Part shown: piece after piece, positions 29,094 through 37,833 of the stretch
Position numbering within the stretch: the stretch's first letter is position 1
Layout of the letters: each line of letters starts with the position of its first letter
Source: Methyloterricola oryzae
GTDB taxonomy: Bacteria; Pseudomonadota; Gammaproteobacteria; Methylococcales; Methylococcaceae
Assembly: GCF_000934725.1 (NCBI RefSeq)
Contig: NZ_JYNS01000005.1
Location: 186,001 to 250,000 of the forward strand
Length of the DNA: 64,000 nucleotides
Direction: 5' to 3'
Notes under the pieces: model-generated
Told to the model about the DNA's origin: nothing
What the model saw: only the letters and a program-made list of their open reading frames with translations
Databases searched by the model: none
Position numbers and translations under genes: made by a program

Positions 29094-29834
29094 TCAAACG
29101 GGCTCCCCTTTGAAAATCACTACGCCAAGTATGCGTGTGTTCTCATCGAGATCGACAAAGGGGGTGGGCCACGTCGGATTGCTGGCTTTCAGATAAAGGC
29201 GTCCTGCTTCAACAATCAGTTGTCGCAGCATGACTTGGCTGTGTTTGCTGGATTTGGCAACCACAAACCTTCCGTGCTCGGGCTTTCTGTCGGGATCGAC
29301 AAATATGTATTCCTGTTCGTTGAACAAGGGTTCCATTGTGACGCCGCGCACTCGCATAGCAAAGGTCTTGGTGCTACACGGCACCGGGCATAGAAGTTTT
29401 TCCTGAGCCAACATGCCTATACCTCCGTTGTTCAGTGTCCATGCCTCCGCCATATCCCAGGGAATAATCGGCACTGGCCGAAGTTGACAATCGAACGGCT
29501 GGACGTTGGAAGAGCCTGCAGCAGGTTTTGGGCCGCGGGCCGCTTGTTTTGGACGTTGATCGGTTGTCGAGTAGTCGACAAAGTCATGAATCAGGTCCAT
29601 CCATCCATCGGGCCTTCCTGTTAGCTCCTCGATGCGCTTCGCCAAGTTTCGGCCCACATTTCGGTGGTTCTTAGGGTTTGAGTTAAAAACCCGAGAAATC
29701 TGCGAAGGCTGAAGATCTAGTGCTTTTGAAAGGTTGACGCTGAGCCCACCAAATTCATGATTAATAATCCAAAATAAGTTCTGACGCCTAATCTCTTCGA
29801 TGCGAATGCCGGCAAGAGGAAGCTTAAGCTCCAT
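29094..29834 (-). CDS. S24/LexA-like phage-type repressor, atypical catalytic site
   Basis: A 246-residue protein with an N-terminal helix-turn-helix (LSVNLSKALDLQPSQISRVFN) and a C-terminal S24 peptidase-like domain (MRVRGVTMEPLFNEQEYIFVDP ... LYLKASNPTWP). Such proteins repress element genes and are cleaved on DNA damage. Here the usual nucleophile Ser of GxSM is Thr and the usual general-base Lys aligns with Arg (MLRQL), so self-cleavage is doubtful. The start at 29834 is chosen because a promoter lies between it and the upstream ATG at 29909, and it has its own AGGAAGAGG. Divergent from parA. Confidence 0.8.
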   Translation of the reverse strand: MELKLPLAGIRIEEIRRQNLFWIINHEFGGLSVNLSKALDLQPSQISRVFNSNPKNHRNVGRNLAKRIEELTGRPDGWMDLIHDFVDYSTTDQRPKQAARGPKPAAGSSNVQPFDCQLRPVPIIPWDMAEAWTLNNGGIGMLAQEKLLCPVPCSTKTFAMRVRGVTMEPLFNEQEYIFVDPDRKPEHGRFVVAKSSKHSQVMLRQLIVEAGRLYLKASNPTWPTPFVDLDENTRILGVVIFKGEPV

Positions 29835-29863
29835 TCCGGATGTGCCTCTTCCTGGTTTTTTTG

Positions 29864-29898
29864 TTGACAATATAAAACCCTCGATGGTATTTTTCAAC
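29864..29898 (-). promoter_or_regulatory. Promoter of the S24 repressor, with opposing box
   Basis: On the minus strand TTGAAA (29897-29892) and TATATT (29874-29869) are 17 bases apart, giving a leader of about 28 bases before the repressor ATG. On the plus strand the same DNA also holds TTGACA (29864-29869) and TATTTT (29888-29893), 18 bases apart, facing parA. The segment begins GTTGA and ends TCAAC, so a dimeric regulator could control both directions. Confidence 0.6.
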
Positions 29899-30128
29899 TG
29901 TGCCCGCATTTCATTTTGCGGCGTCGCTGATGATCACCTCAGTTGTGTCGCCACGTGACAACATTGCTCCGAAGTTAGAGAGTATCGCGCCTAGCCGGGA
30001 TGATTTAAAGGTTTTGGCACGTCAGATCGAAAGGGGCACGGCCTAGGAAAGATCCGTGCCTTGGTGGTATTCACTCAAGGGCCACGAATTCGTCTTGATT
30101 CATAGTCCGCAGCGCAGGGGGAAACGTG

Positions 30129-30968
30129 ATGATCGCTGTCACGATCGCGAGTACCAAAGGAGGGGTAGGGAAGACCACATTGACGGCCAATTTTGCCGCA
30201 TTTCTCGCGGATCTCGGACAAAAGGTGTTGATGATCGACGCCGATCCGCAGCCGACCCTGTCTAGTTATTTCCCGCTACGCCTTACCGCCGAGGGCGGTC
30301 TCGTTCAATTGATGCTCGACGCGACCGCAAACGGTGTGATCAGCCAGACTGAAATCGAAGGTCTCGATCTGATTTACTCAAATGACCCGGAAGGGAAGCT
30401 TTGGGACTGGATTCGGGATGCCGTGGATGGCCGCGTGCGACTGAAGCATCTTCTGCAGCGCCCCGCGTTTGCCAACTACGATTTCATCTTTATCGATACC
30501 CAGGGCGCCGTCGGGCCCTTGCAGGATGCCGCCGTCGCAGCGGCGGATTTGCTGCTTTCACCGATTCCCCCCGAACTACTCTCTGCGCGCGAGTTCGTGC
30601 GCGGAACTGTCGCCATGCTGGACAGGCTCCGGCCCATGGCGTATCTGGGGGCGCCAATTGGTCCTCTGCGTGGCGTGATCTACCGCAAGGACCGCACCAC
30701 TGACGCCCGGCGTATCGTCGAGGAATTACGCAGCGAATCGTACCTTCCCAGCAAAGGTTCCATCACCATCCTGGATACGGTAATTCCAGCATCTGTTGTT
30801 TACCGCGAAGCGGCAACATTTAAGACTCCGGTGCACCGGCTGCAGGTCAAGCGACGCGGCAACGCCCCAAGCGCTCTCGAGATACTGCAGGCGCTAACAG
30901 CAGAATTGTTTCCTCACCTGCGGAAACCTATGGCGGAACGGGCCGCCCTGCGAACGGAGGGCATTTGA
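30129..30968 (+). CDS. parA: ParA-family partition ATPase
   Basis: Walker-type ATPase for segregation and stability of the element when excised. The 279-residue product has the deviant Walker A KGGVGKTTL near residue 12, VLMIDADPQPTLSSYF and the Walker B FIFIDTQGAVG. A Shine-Dalgarno AGGGGG precedes the ATG at 30129; a GTG one codon upstream is also possible. It overlaps the region of the parB start and heads the element backbone, as soj/parA does in PFGI-1-type elements. Confidence 0.92.
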   Translation: MIAVTIASTKGGVGKTTLTANFAAFLADLGQKVLMIDADPQPTLSSYFPLRLTAEGGLVQLMLDATANGVISQTEIEGLDLIYSNDPEGKLWDWIRDAVDGRVRLKHLLQRPAFANYDFIFIDTQGAVGPLQDAAVAAADLLLSPIPPELLSAREFVRGTVAMLDRLRPMAYLGAPIGPLRGVIYRKDRTTDARRIVEELRSESYLPSKGSITILDTVIPASVVYREAATFKTPVHRLQVKRRGNAPSALEILQALTAELFPHLRKPMAERAALRTEGI

Positions 30969-30970
30969 TC

Positions 30971-32725
30971 ATGGCAAAGAAAACTGCCGATATCAAAGGG
31001 CTGCTTTTGGAAGGACATTTCGGTCCGAGCCGGAGCCTGCCAATCTCCGAACCCATCGCGCTGACGTCGATGGTCGTCGATATCGACAAGATTAAACCTT
31101 ACGATCGCAATCCACGGCGTGAACCTAATCATGTCTATGCGCAGATCAAGGCATCCATCCGCTCCCGCGGCATGGACGCACCCTTGCGGATAACGCGGCG
31201 TCCAGGTGAGGAACTTTATATCATCGCAGCGGGCGGTAACACTCGACTGGCCATCCTAAAGGAATTATGGGGCGAAACCGGAAATCCCCAGTTCCGGCAA
31301 GTTCACTGCTTGTTCGCGCCATGGAATTCGGAAAGCGAGGTGCTCAGCGGGCACCTGGTGGAGAATGAACTGCGCGGTGATCTGCTGCTCATCGACAAGG
31401 CCATGGCCTTGCTGGATCTGCGCGAACAGATAGAGACCGAAGAGGGGCATCGCCTTACACGCAGCGAGTTTCTCAGGCGTCTGGATGCAATCGGTTACCA
31501 CGTCTCACGCCGGCAGATGGCGCGCTACGAATATGCCTGCGAGGTGCTGGAGCCGGTCATTCCCATCGCCCTGCGCGGGGAGGAAGGTTCCGGCGGTATG
31601 AGCGGCCGCGATATTGATCGCATTCATGACCTGGAAAATGCCTACCGGGCATTTTTCTCTTCGGTGCCCGAACACAGACGCCCGGCTCTTGAGCCCCTGT
31701 GGGCCGACGCGCTGGCCCAGCGAGACGACCTGCATCTGTCCCTGAACCTGGAGGGAGTGAGGCGCGTACTGGACCAACGTATCGCCACGTTGATCGATGA
31801 AGCAGCCCATGTGATCGCGATGGGTGTAGATGCCTTGCTCTACAACGGATCTGAATGGGGTGAAGCCGAGGAGGCAGCCGCACCGTCTGTGACTGACTCA
31901 CGAGATCAGACAGATGCCCCCACTGTCGCCGCCGCTGGCGTGCCTTCGACTGCGTCTCCGGAAGAATTGTACGAGGTTGAACCAGAATCGGGCGGATCAA
32001 ATGGCTTTCGATCCAACGAGGATCAGGAAGCGGATCACGTACAAGACGACCAGGTAGGAGCTGATGGTAAGCAAAGCGGTAATTTCGCTCAGCCCGACGA
32101 TACCGTACCGATGGCTGAGACATCGGAATTGGCGGCAGCAGCGGAAAGCATAGCTTCCTCATCAGTGTCGGGACCCGATGACGACGACTTCCTCAACTCG
32201 CTTTTCGCAGAGGCCCATGCCCACCTCCCCAAAGAAAACGATCTCAAATCCTTGCGCAGCCGCTGTTTCATCATCGCCCTGCGGATCGGAAACGCCTTTG
32301 GCCTTGATGGTCTGATCCAAGCGGCGCCCGCCGGCCTGGGCTTTTTCGTGGACCTCCCCACAGAAATGCAGGCCAAGGCCATAGAGTGCGATGAAGCCGC
32401 CTGGTGTGCTTGGTGGTGGCTGTTTGGATTGTCAGAACAGACCTTAAGTGTCGAACGTACCAAGCTGGCGCCAGCCGATTTTAGCCTCTGCCGCTTGTTG
32501 GAAGACGGCGAGGATGATGAGAATCGGCTGTTCGAACTTGTCGGCTTGCCTGCGAGCGCCACCTTGCTGCCACACTACCTGCTGTCGTCGCCCAAGCCAT
32601 CCGATTCCACTTTCCGCGATTTGTTGTTGCTCGCAGAGAGCTGTCGGACCTTAAAAAAGGTCTTCTCGGAATCCTTGCTTTGGCACTGCCCCACCCTCGA
32701 GCAACTGCGCGATTGGACGAAATGA
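30971..32725 (+). CDS. parB: ParB-family partition protein, PFGI-1 class
   Basis: Partner of ParA. The 584-residue product has an N-terminal ParB/Srx-like domain (about 35-125) in which the usual GERR box is AAGGNTRLAIL, then a helix-turn-helix region (HVSRRQMARYEYACEVL). A long acidic low-complexity middle (about 285-400) and a helical C-terminal domain specific to this ICE family follow. The size is much larger than plasmid ParB but usual for PFGI-1-class ParB. ATG at 30971 preferred over an overlapping TTG at 30965. Confidence 0.88.
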   Translation: MAKKTADIKGLLLEGHFGPSRSLPISEPIALTSMVVDIDKIKPYDRNPRREPNHVYAQIKASIRSRGMDAPLRITRRPGEELYIIAAGGNTRLAILKELWGETGNPQFRQVHCLFAPWNSESEVLSGHLVENELRGDLLLIDKAMALLDLREQIETEEGHRLTRSEFLRRLDAIGYHVSRRQMARYEYACEVLEPVIPIALRGEEGSGGMSGRDIDRIHDLENAYRAFFSSVPEHRRPALEPLWADALAQRDDLHLSLNLEGVRRVLDQRIATLIDEAAHVIAMGVDALLYNGSEWGEAEEAAAPSVTDSRDQTDAPTVAAAGVPSTASPEELYEVEPESGGSNGFRSNEDQEADHVQDDQVGADGKQSGNFAQPDDTVPMAETSELAAAAESIASSSVSGPDDDDFLNSLFAEAHAHLPKENDLKSLRSRCFIIALRIGNAFGLDGLIQAAPAGLGFFVDLPTEMQAKAIECDEAAWCAWWWLFGLSEQTLSVERTKLAPADFSLCRLLEDGEDDENRLFELVGLPASATLLPHYLLSSPKPSDSTFRDLLLLAESCRTLKKVFSESLLWHCPTLEQLRDWTK

Positions 32726-32741
32726 GTTATTGGAGACGACG

Positions 32742-33338
32742 ATGGAGAGAGTTCAAGCCGATCTTGCCCTTCAAGTTTTGATCTATGCTGCCCGTCTCAC
32801 AGATGGGCTGTCGGATCATGCCGCCCGCTTCGGAATCAAACGCGACCAGTTGGATCGGCTGCGTGCCATTCCCTTCGGCGAATTGCCTGAATTCGTTCAA
32901 TGCCTGCGTAACAACACCATCATGATCCAGTTTGACCCGGCGTCGCTGGATTCCGCATTTATGAGTCATCAGCGGCGCAGCGCGGAACGGGAGCTTCGCG
33001 ATGAGCTGATACGAGCTGGCGCCTCCTACCCGACCATGTCCGAGTTGTTTGGCCTGGACAATCCCACGTTCACCAGTTTGCGCAAGCAATTTGATCTGCC
33101 AGAGAGCATTGGCCGGCCCAAACGGCCGGAGGAGGAGCGCCAGATGGAAATCTGGAAGGCCTGGCAAGCGAGCGGCACGGACAATCCGGCACTGCGCCTT
33201 CTGGAGATGCACCGGATAACGGGCGTTGAAGTCAGAGTCATCGCGTCCCTCATCAAGAGCTGGGAGGATGGCGCGGATGCGCCAGACCTTGGGAAGGCCA
33301 CTGATCGGGAGCAGGGAAAGAACGTAAAAAACCCATGA
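32742..33338 (+). CDS. DUF2857-family ICE protein
   Basis: A 198-residue cytoplasmic protein of the DUF2857 family, found after parB in PFGI-1-like elements; function unknown. It is mostly helical, with segments resembling a STY4526-type transcriptional regulator (HAARFGIKRDQLDRLRAIPFGELPEF; YPTMSELFGLDNPTFTSLRKQF), the latter a possible helix-turn-helix. The ATG at 32742 follows GGAGACGACG; an earlier TTG at 32730 is weaker. Regulation of transfer genes is an inference from the DNA-binding-like segments. Confidence 0.75.
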   Translation: MERVQADLALQVLIYAARLTDGLSDHAARFGIKRDQLDRLRAIPFGELPEFVQCLRNNTIMIQFDPASLDSAFMSHQRRSAERELRDELIRAGASYPTMSELFGLDNPTFTSLRKQFDLPESIGRPKRPEEERQMEIWKAWQASGTDNPALRLLEMHRITGVEVRVIASLIKSWEDGADAPDLGKATDREQGKNVKNP

Positions 33339-33400
33339 ATTCGTTGTGGGTTATGCGCACTGTGCGCACTTTGGGGTCGGATTAAAGCTGGAGGCCTGAC

Positions 33401-34213
33401 ATGAGCACTGCGGAAGTAAAGGGCGTGTCCCAACATCCGGGAGGCCTGCGCAGTCAGGCCAGCATGGTCATTCAGACGCGGCAGGCGCAACGACTGGTGG
33501 AAGGTCGTGAAAAGAATGGTCCAGCCATCATTGGGATGACGGCATTTGGGCGTCGCACGCGCAACTTATGGCTGTCCGCTCAGAATGACGACCCCTACGC
33601 GGATTGGTTTCTAATCCGCATCGAAGACGCAATCGAGACCGCACGCGGTTTTATCCAGGAAAAGACAAAGGCCATGCAGCAATTGCTGAAAGTCATGGAC
33701 GGCGTAAAGATCGAAGTCGCGGTTTCTATGAACCCTGTCGCCATCCCGCTGCAGTTCACAAACCCGTACGGTTACATGGGGGCCTATCTAATCGCGGATT
33801 TTGACGAACTGGTACGCTGGGTGCTGACGGCGCGCCACTTCGGCCTGATCGACCGCGACAAGTCCATGGAGATTCTGAATGGCGCCAGCCGCCCGATCCG
33901 GCGTGCGTTTCACTGTGTCGCCGAGTGGTATTTCACCAGCATCAACCGCGACGATGTGATCAGGCAGACTGCCGCAGCCAAACACGCGGAGGAGATTATG
34001 GGAGCGGTACCGCAGAATGTCCTCGACGGCACGCACCGCGCCCGGTACGCGCCGGACATTCGTAAGCGTAAGGTCTTGGATCCGTTCACTGATTCCCTGG
34101 AAAAGCTGGCGATTGCCAAGAGCAGGGCGCCGCGCTCGGTGTTTGCGGTGATGGCCGAGCAAAGGGGGGTCGCGTCTGCGGCGGTAGCTAACGAGCCTGT
34201 ACCTGACGAGTAG
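33401..34213 (+). CDS. PFL_4669-family ICE protein (TIGR03761)
   Basis: A 270-residue protein of the TIGR03761 family, a conserved but uncharacterised core gene of integrating conjugative elements of the PFGI-1 class. Recognisable parts are FGRRTRNLWLSAQNDDPYADWFL, the central NPYGYMGAYLIADFDELVRWVLTARHFGLID and the basic C-terminal region. No signal peptide or membrane segment, so it is cytoplasmic. It lies between DUF2857 and ssb as in related elements. Confidence 0.82.
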   Translation: MSTAEVKGVSQHPGGLRSQASMVIQTRQAQRLVEGREKNGPAIIGMTAFGRRTRNLWLSAQNDDPYADWFLIRIEDAIETARGFIQEKTKAMQQLLKVMDGVKIEVAVSMNPVAIPLQFTNPYGYMGAYLIADFDELVRWVLTARHFGLIDRDKSMEILNGASRPIRRAFHCVAEWYFTSINRDDVIRQTAAAKHAEEIMGAVPQNVLDGTHRARYAPDIRKRKVLDPFTDSLEKLAIAKSRAPRSVFAVMAEQRGVASAAVANEPVPDE

Positions 34214-34230
34214 ATACGCTCGTGATAACC

Positions 34231-34256
34231 CCTTTTAAAAGGTAGCCCTTTAAGGG
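34231..34256. repeat. Two adjacent T/A-centred palindromes
   Basis: CCTTTTAAAAGG (34231-34242) and CCCTTTAAGGG (34246-34256) are perfect palindromes placed 3 bases apart just after the PFL_4669 gene. They may be a paired operator or a weak terminator; nothing in the sequence decides. Confidence 0.4.
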
Positions 34257-34339
34257 TAAGGGATGCACGCATTGCGTACTGTATCGAAGGGCCCACCCGC
34301 ACCGCGGATTGCGTTTCTGTAAACGACCCATTCTGGGCG

Positions 34340-34798
34340 ATGCCAAATTCATCCAGAGCGCGTACAGAGCTACCTATTCGGAGGGCTCACACCGGTAAGT
34401 CGGCGGCATGGCGAAGGATTAACGCCCTTCAGTTCGAGCTGCAGTTGAACGTCGATGCTATGCATGGCATCGCCTTGGAGTTTAAGCGCGTATTTCTGCC
34501 CCCCTGGCCGGCGCATTTGACGGTCCAATGTCAGTCTACCGGTGCCGTGTACCTGCGCTGGCGCCGAGCGGGGCGCCGTGGTGATCAACCTTATGTTTTG
34601 TTGGAAGGCCCCATCGGTATCGAGCTTTTACGCGGGATTGATCCGTTGGCGTGCCGGGTATACCTGTGTTTCGCGCGCCGTGCCGTCGATCTTAACCTAG
34701 AACACTCTCTGAGATTGAACGAACTGCGCCGACTGGAGCGCTACGTGTCGCAACTGGAGGCCCTGGGGGCACTCAAGCAGGCGCTTGGCTCACCATAA
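34340..34798 (+). CDS. Hypothetical ICE protein
   Basis: A 152-residue basic protein without a recognised family. No signal peptide or transmembrane segment. The C-terminal part is helical and charged (LEHSLRLNELRRLERYVSQLEALGALKQAL), a probable coiled coil. The start is uncertain: the ATG at 34340 lacks a strong Shine-Dalgarno. It sits in the partition/ssb segment and is separated from ssb by about 100 bases holding a putative regulatory motif. Confidence 0.55.
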   Translation: MPNSSRARTELPIRRAHTGKSAAWRRINALQFELQLNVDAMHGIALEFKRVFLPPWPAHLTVQCQSTGAVYLRWRRAGRRGDQPYVLLEGPIGIELLRGIDPLACRVYLCFARRAVDLNLEHSLRLNELRRLERYVSQLEALGALKQALGSP

Positions 34799-34825
34799 AA
34801 ATCACTTTTTTCCAATGATTGATTT
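34799..34825 (+). promoter_or_regulatory. Motif shared by ssb and pilL upstream regions
   Basis: AAATCACTTTTT, 7 bases, then ATTG, one base, TTT. The same string with identical spacing occurs at 52404-52430 upstream of pilL. Both copies lie about 70-105 bases before a start codon that opens an operon, suggesting a binding site for an element-encoded activator or a special promoter. Confidence 0.45.
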
Positions 34826-34902
34826 CCGGTCGACGACGCTTAGTCATTTGTGCTTTTTTAATTCACGGGCGCCAACCGGCGCATTCTGCGGGAGGACGTC
34901 AG

Positions 34903-35322
34903 GTGAGCAATCAGTTTTCGGGTACGGGAAATATTGGGCAGGCACCTGTCCTACGGCAGGTTATGGTTGGCGCGGAATCTCGCTCGGTGGCGGATCTGCG
35001 CGTCTATTTTGATCGCCAGGTGCCTCAAGGGGATGGCAAGTTCGGCGACGAAGGTGGCTTCTGGCTGGGGGTGAGTGTCTGGGGGCCGAGGGCGGAAACC
35101 GCCATGCGCGTGCTGCGCAAAGGTGCTCGAATCCAAGTAGACGGCCAACTGCGCGAAGAGTGTTGGGACGATGAAGGCGGCAATCCGCGCAGCGTCATTC
35201 GTCTCACTGCGCATCGGTTGGCTGTTGATCCGCTGTGCATCGAGTCGGTGACTTATCGCCAGAAAGCCGAGCGGCCGTCGGAAGACAGCGCGGAGGACGA
35301 CGAGTTAAGCATGGACCCCTAA
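34903..35322 (+). CDS. ssb: Single-stranded DNA-binding protein of the element
   Basis: OB-fold protein that would coat single-stranded DNA during conjugal transfer or element replication. The 139-residue product starts at a GTG (34903) with a good Shine-Dalgarno (GGAGG at 34891-34895). It has the fold elements VADLRVYFDRQVPQG, GGFWLGVSVWGPRAETAMRVLRKGARIQVDGQLREECW. The acidic C-terminus ends DDELSMDP, short of the canonical DDIPF tip. The frame is open upstream but without similarity. Confidence 0.8.
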   Translation: MSNQFSGTGNIGQAPVLRQVMVGAESRSVADLRVYFDRQVPQGDGKFGDEGGFWLGVSVWGPRAETAMRVLRKGARIQVDGQLREECWDDEGGNPRSVIRLTAHRLAVDPLCIESVTYRQKAERPSEDSAEDDELSMDP

Positions 35323-35332
35323 CCGAAGTGCG

Positions 35333-36067
35333 GTGGCAGGGGTGAAAATCGGTGACACCATCTACAACCTGGATGGCTTGCCATTCTGCCGCGTGGAGTT
35401 GGCCCGGCGCATGTGCGAGCTACTGTGCCATGAATCGGGACGCCGCTATGCGATCGAGGACTACCCGGAAGGCGGCTATGTGATCCGCCCATTGCTTGCT
35501 TTGGCGGGGGCACAGGGGCTGGGTAACATACCAGATCAGGGACAGTCGAAGGCGCTTCCGGCGCATGCCACACACTCCTATCGACCAGCAGTGGTTCGAG
35601 CAAACCTCGGAATGCTTCCGGTCCTGCTGGTCTGCCTGATGCTGCTCGGCCTGTCTGGGCCCCTGAGTTTATGGGGCGTGGCATTTCTGGCAATTCATCC
35701 AGAGCGTCCCGGCCAAACGCTGGAATGGATTGTGGCCAGCCTGCGCTTGGCCGGAGGTTTTGGCGTGCTGTCTATCGCGGCACTCTGGAGTATCGAATGG
35801 CTGTCGGCTCGCTATACGGTGGCGGGCGCCGGAGTTGAGGCGCGCCGTGGTCTCTTCGCCCGCGAGACGGTAAGCCTGCGCTTTGAGGATATCCGGTCGG
35901 TCACCCTCCGTCAGACCGTAGCCCAGAGGCTTCTGGGCATCGGCACATTGGAACTCACTAGCGCCGGTACCGACGGTGTACCTGTGCAGTTCTACGATAT
36001 TGCTAGCCCGGGTCAGGTTAAGGCGCTTATTGAAGCTCGCATGTCGGGAAAGACTAGCGATGACTGA
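35333..36067 (+). CDS. Membrane protein with bacterial PH domain
   Basis: A 244-residue protein with an N-terminal cytoplasmic part and two transmembrane helices (about 98-125 and 137-162). The C-terminal bPH_2-like domain (about 162-238) has YTVAGAGVEARRGLFARETVSLRFEDIRSVTLRQT. Such domains occur in membrane-associated proteins of unknown role. The start is a GTG at 35333 or 35342. The 5' end follows ssb closely, and the 3' end overlaps the next frame by 8 bases. Confidence 0.65.
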   Translation: MAGVKIGDTIYNLDGLPFCRVELARRMCELLCHESGRRYAIEDYPEGGYVIRPLLALAGAQGLGNIPDQGQSKALPAHATHSYRPAVVRANLGMLPVLLVCLMLLGLSGPLSLWGVAFLAIHPERPGQTLEWIVASLRLAGGFGVLSIAALWSIEWLSARYTVAGAGVEARRGLFARETVSLRFEDIRSVTLRQTVAQRLLGIGTLELTSAGTDGVPVQFYDIASPGQVKALIEARMSGKTSDD

Positions 36068-36449
36068 GGGCCCTAAGTGCCATTATCGGAACTGGTTTCT
36101 GAAGATAACTCGTCGGCATGGATTGAGCCTGCGAACCGTGCCGCGACGGGGTTATCGAGCGAGGACAAACATGATCGATGCGAACAAGCGCAGTGAGACG
36201 ACGAGAGAAGCTCTGCCCCTGCTGGATGTTTTGTCTGAAGTCCTGGAACAGATGCATAGCGGAGCCCTGCCGGCGTACGACGATCCTCGGCCGAGTTATC
36301 TGATTGACAAGCTGCGTACCCGCTATGCCAGCGATGAGGAAGTGCAGCGCCTGTGCGCGTGGACCGAAAATCAAATGGGCGCCCTGGGTGAGATGGTGAG
36401 TGAGGTCATTGGTTTTCTGCGCGAGGAAGTCAGCACCGGCGCGGGCTGA
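36060..36449 (+). CDS. Hypothetical ICE protein
   Basis: A small protein without a recognised family. Two starts are possible: ATG 36060, overlapping the upstream stop, gives 129 residues; ATG 36171 gives 92 residues (MIDANKRSETTREALPLLDV). The first 37 residues of the long form are basic and look non-conserved, so the shorter form is plausible. The C-terminal part is acidic and helical (DEEVQRLCAWTENQMGALGEM). It lies just before the HerA-like ATPase. Confidence 0.5.
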   Translation: MTEGPKCHYRNWFLKITRRHGLSLRTVPRRGYRARTNMIDANKRSETTREALPLLDVLSEVLEQMHSGALPAYDDPRPSYLIDKLRTRYASDEEVQRLCAWTENQMGALGEMVSEVIGFLREEVSTGAG

Positions 36450-36459
36450 GTGCCCTCAC

Positions 36460-37833
36460 ATGCGCGTGATCTTGGGCGCCAACGCCTACATCAAGCGGAC
36501 GCGCAACCGCCAGGAGCCTATCTGGTGGGACAGCCGCACGGCCATCAACGCCCACGTCCTCATCATGGGTGGTTCCGGGGCCGGAAAGACCTACACGATT
36601 CGTCACTGGATTGAGAGCCTTGCGCGGCACAATCGGGAGCTGCGGATCCATGTGTTCGACGTGCACGGCGACATCGACGGCTTGCCAGCTTGCTCCAGTG
36701 TCAAGTTCAGCGAGCAGACGCCCTACGGTTTCAACCCGCTGGCGCTGTCCGCCTGTCGCGATTCAGGTGGCATCCGGCGGCGTATTCAGACGTTCACTGC
36801 CGCACTGAACCGCACGTCACGACGCCTTGGTACGCGGCAGGAGGCGGTTCTAAGAGCCGTTCTGACCGATCTGTACCACGCAAACGGATTCTATGCGGAC
36901 AAGCCGGAAAGCTGGCGACTGGATGATGGCATCGTGCGCAGGTTTCCCAAAAAGTACCCGACACTGCTGGACGCCTCGCGCTTCACCCAGGCCAAACTGA
37001 AGGCTTTGCATCTGGGGGCAGACAGCAAGGCTGTGGCTGCGCTGGAACAGGTCAATCGTAAAGCCGCGGCGCTCAACGCCAGGCTCAAGGCTATGGGGCA
37101 AATCGATCGTTGCCTTGAGCGCGGCGGCGCTGATGCGCCGGCAAACTCCGATCTTGAGAGGCTCAAGGCACAGGCCATCGAGGCCTACACCGCCTTTGTA
37201 AATGCCATTGGCAGTGGCCGCGAGTTGGATGATGGGCTGCGTTACGATTCCCGTGATGTGCTACGTAGCGTTGGTGAGCGCCTCGATAATCTTAATGCCT
37301 TGGGGCTATTCAGGCCCAATCCTCCGCCCTTCGACTGTGATGCCGCCGTGTGGCGCTACGATATCAAGGCGATGCGCGAGGATGAGCAGAAGCTGTTCGT
37401 GACGTTCCGCTTGGAGGATCTGTTTCAGCAAGCCGTGCAGCGTGGAGTTCAGTCTGACGTGCGGGACTTGGTCGTTCTGGACGAGGCCAAGCGCTTCTTT
37501 ACGGAGGACACTGACAACCCGCTCAATACGTGGGTCACTGAAGGGCGCAAGTTTGGACTCTCGCTGATCTGTGCCAGCCAGAGCCCCACCCATTTTTCCG
37601 AGGACTTTCTGAGCAATGTCGCCACCAAACTCATTCTGGGGATCGATGAAATGTATTGGGACGGTTCGGTACGCAAGTTGAAGATCGACTTGCGCACTCT
37701 GCAATACATCGTGCCGCGACGGACGCTGGCTGCGCAGATCAAGACCAGCGGTGAGGTGCGCGCCCGCTTTGTCGGCGTGGATTTGAGCGGCGATACACTA
37801 TCGGCCAATGTGGCGGTTGGTGGGGACCCATGA
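36460..37833 (+). CDS. HerA/TraG-like DNA-translocating ATPase
   Basis: A 457-residue P-loop ATPase of the HerA/FtsK/VirB4 superfamily. It shows Walker A IMGGSGAGKTYTIRHW (about 32-47), a strand-D motif VFDVHGDID, Walker B VVLDEAKRFF (about 343) and a glutamine-containing sensor region (LICASQSPTHFSEDFLSN). It has no transmembrane segment, unlike TraD. A helicase or translocase role in handling element DNA is likely but not established. The ATG at 36460 is chosen over 36400, which overlaps the previous gene. Its stop overlaps the next start. Confidence 0.78.
   Translation: MRVILGANAYIKRTRNRQEPIWWDSRTAINAHVLIMGGSGAGKTYTIRHWIESLARHNRELRIHVFDVHGDIDGLPACSSVKFSEQTPYGFNPLALSACRDSGGIRRRIQTFTAALNRTSRRLGTRQEAVLRAVLTDLYHANGFYADKPESWRLDDGIVRRFPKKYPTLLDASRFTQAKLKALHLGADSKAVAALEQVNRKAAALNARLKAMGQIDRCLERGGADAPANSDLERLKAQAIEAYTAFVNAIGSGRELDDGLRYDSRDVLRSVGERLDNLNALGLFRPNPPPFDCDAAVWRYDIKAMREDEQKLFVTFRLEDLFQQAVQRGVQSDVRDLVVLDEAKRFFTEDTDNPLNTWVTEGRKFGLSLICASQSPTHFSEDFLSNVATKLILGIDEMYWDGSVRKLKIDLRTLQYIVPRRTLAAQIKTSGEVRARFVGVDLSGDTLSANVAVGGDP

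Noticed and set aside
29835-29909. Upstream ATG extending the S24 repressor by 25 residues
   Set aside because: A good minus-strand promoter (-35 at 29897-29892, -10 at 29874-29869) would start transcription downstream of that ATG, and the ATG at 29834 has its own ribosome site.
34288-34297. AGGGCCCACC matching the tRNA-Ile2 3' end, considered as a second attachment site
   Set aside because: Only 10 bases match, the T-arm sequence is missing, and it lies inside the conserved parA-ssb backbone rather than at an element end.
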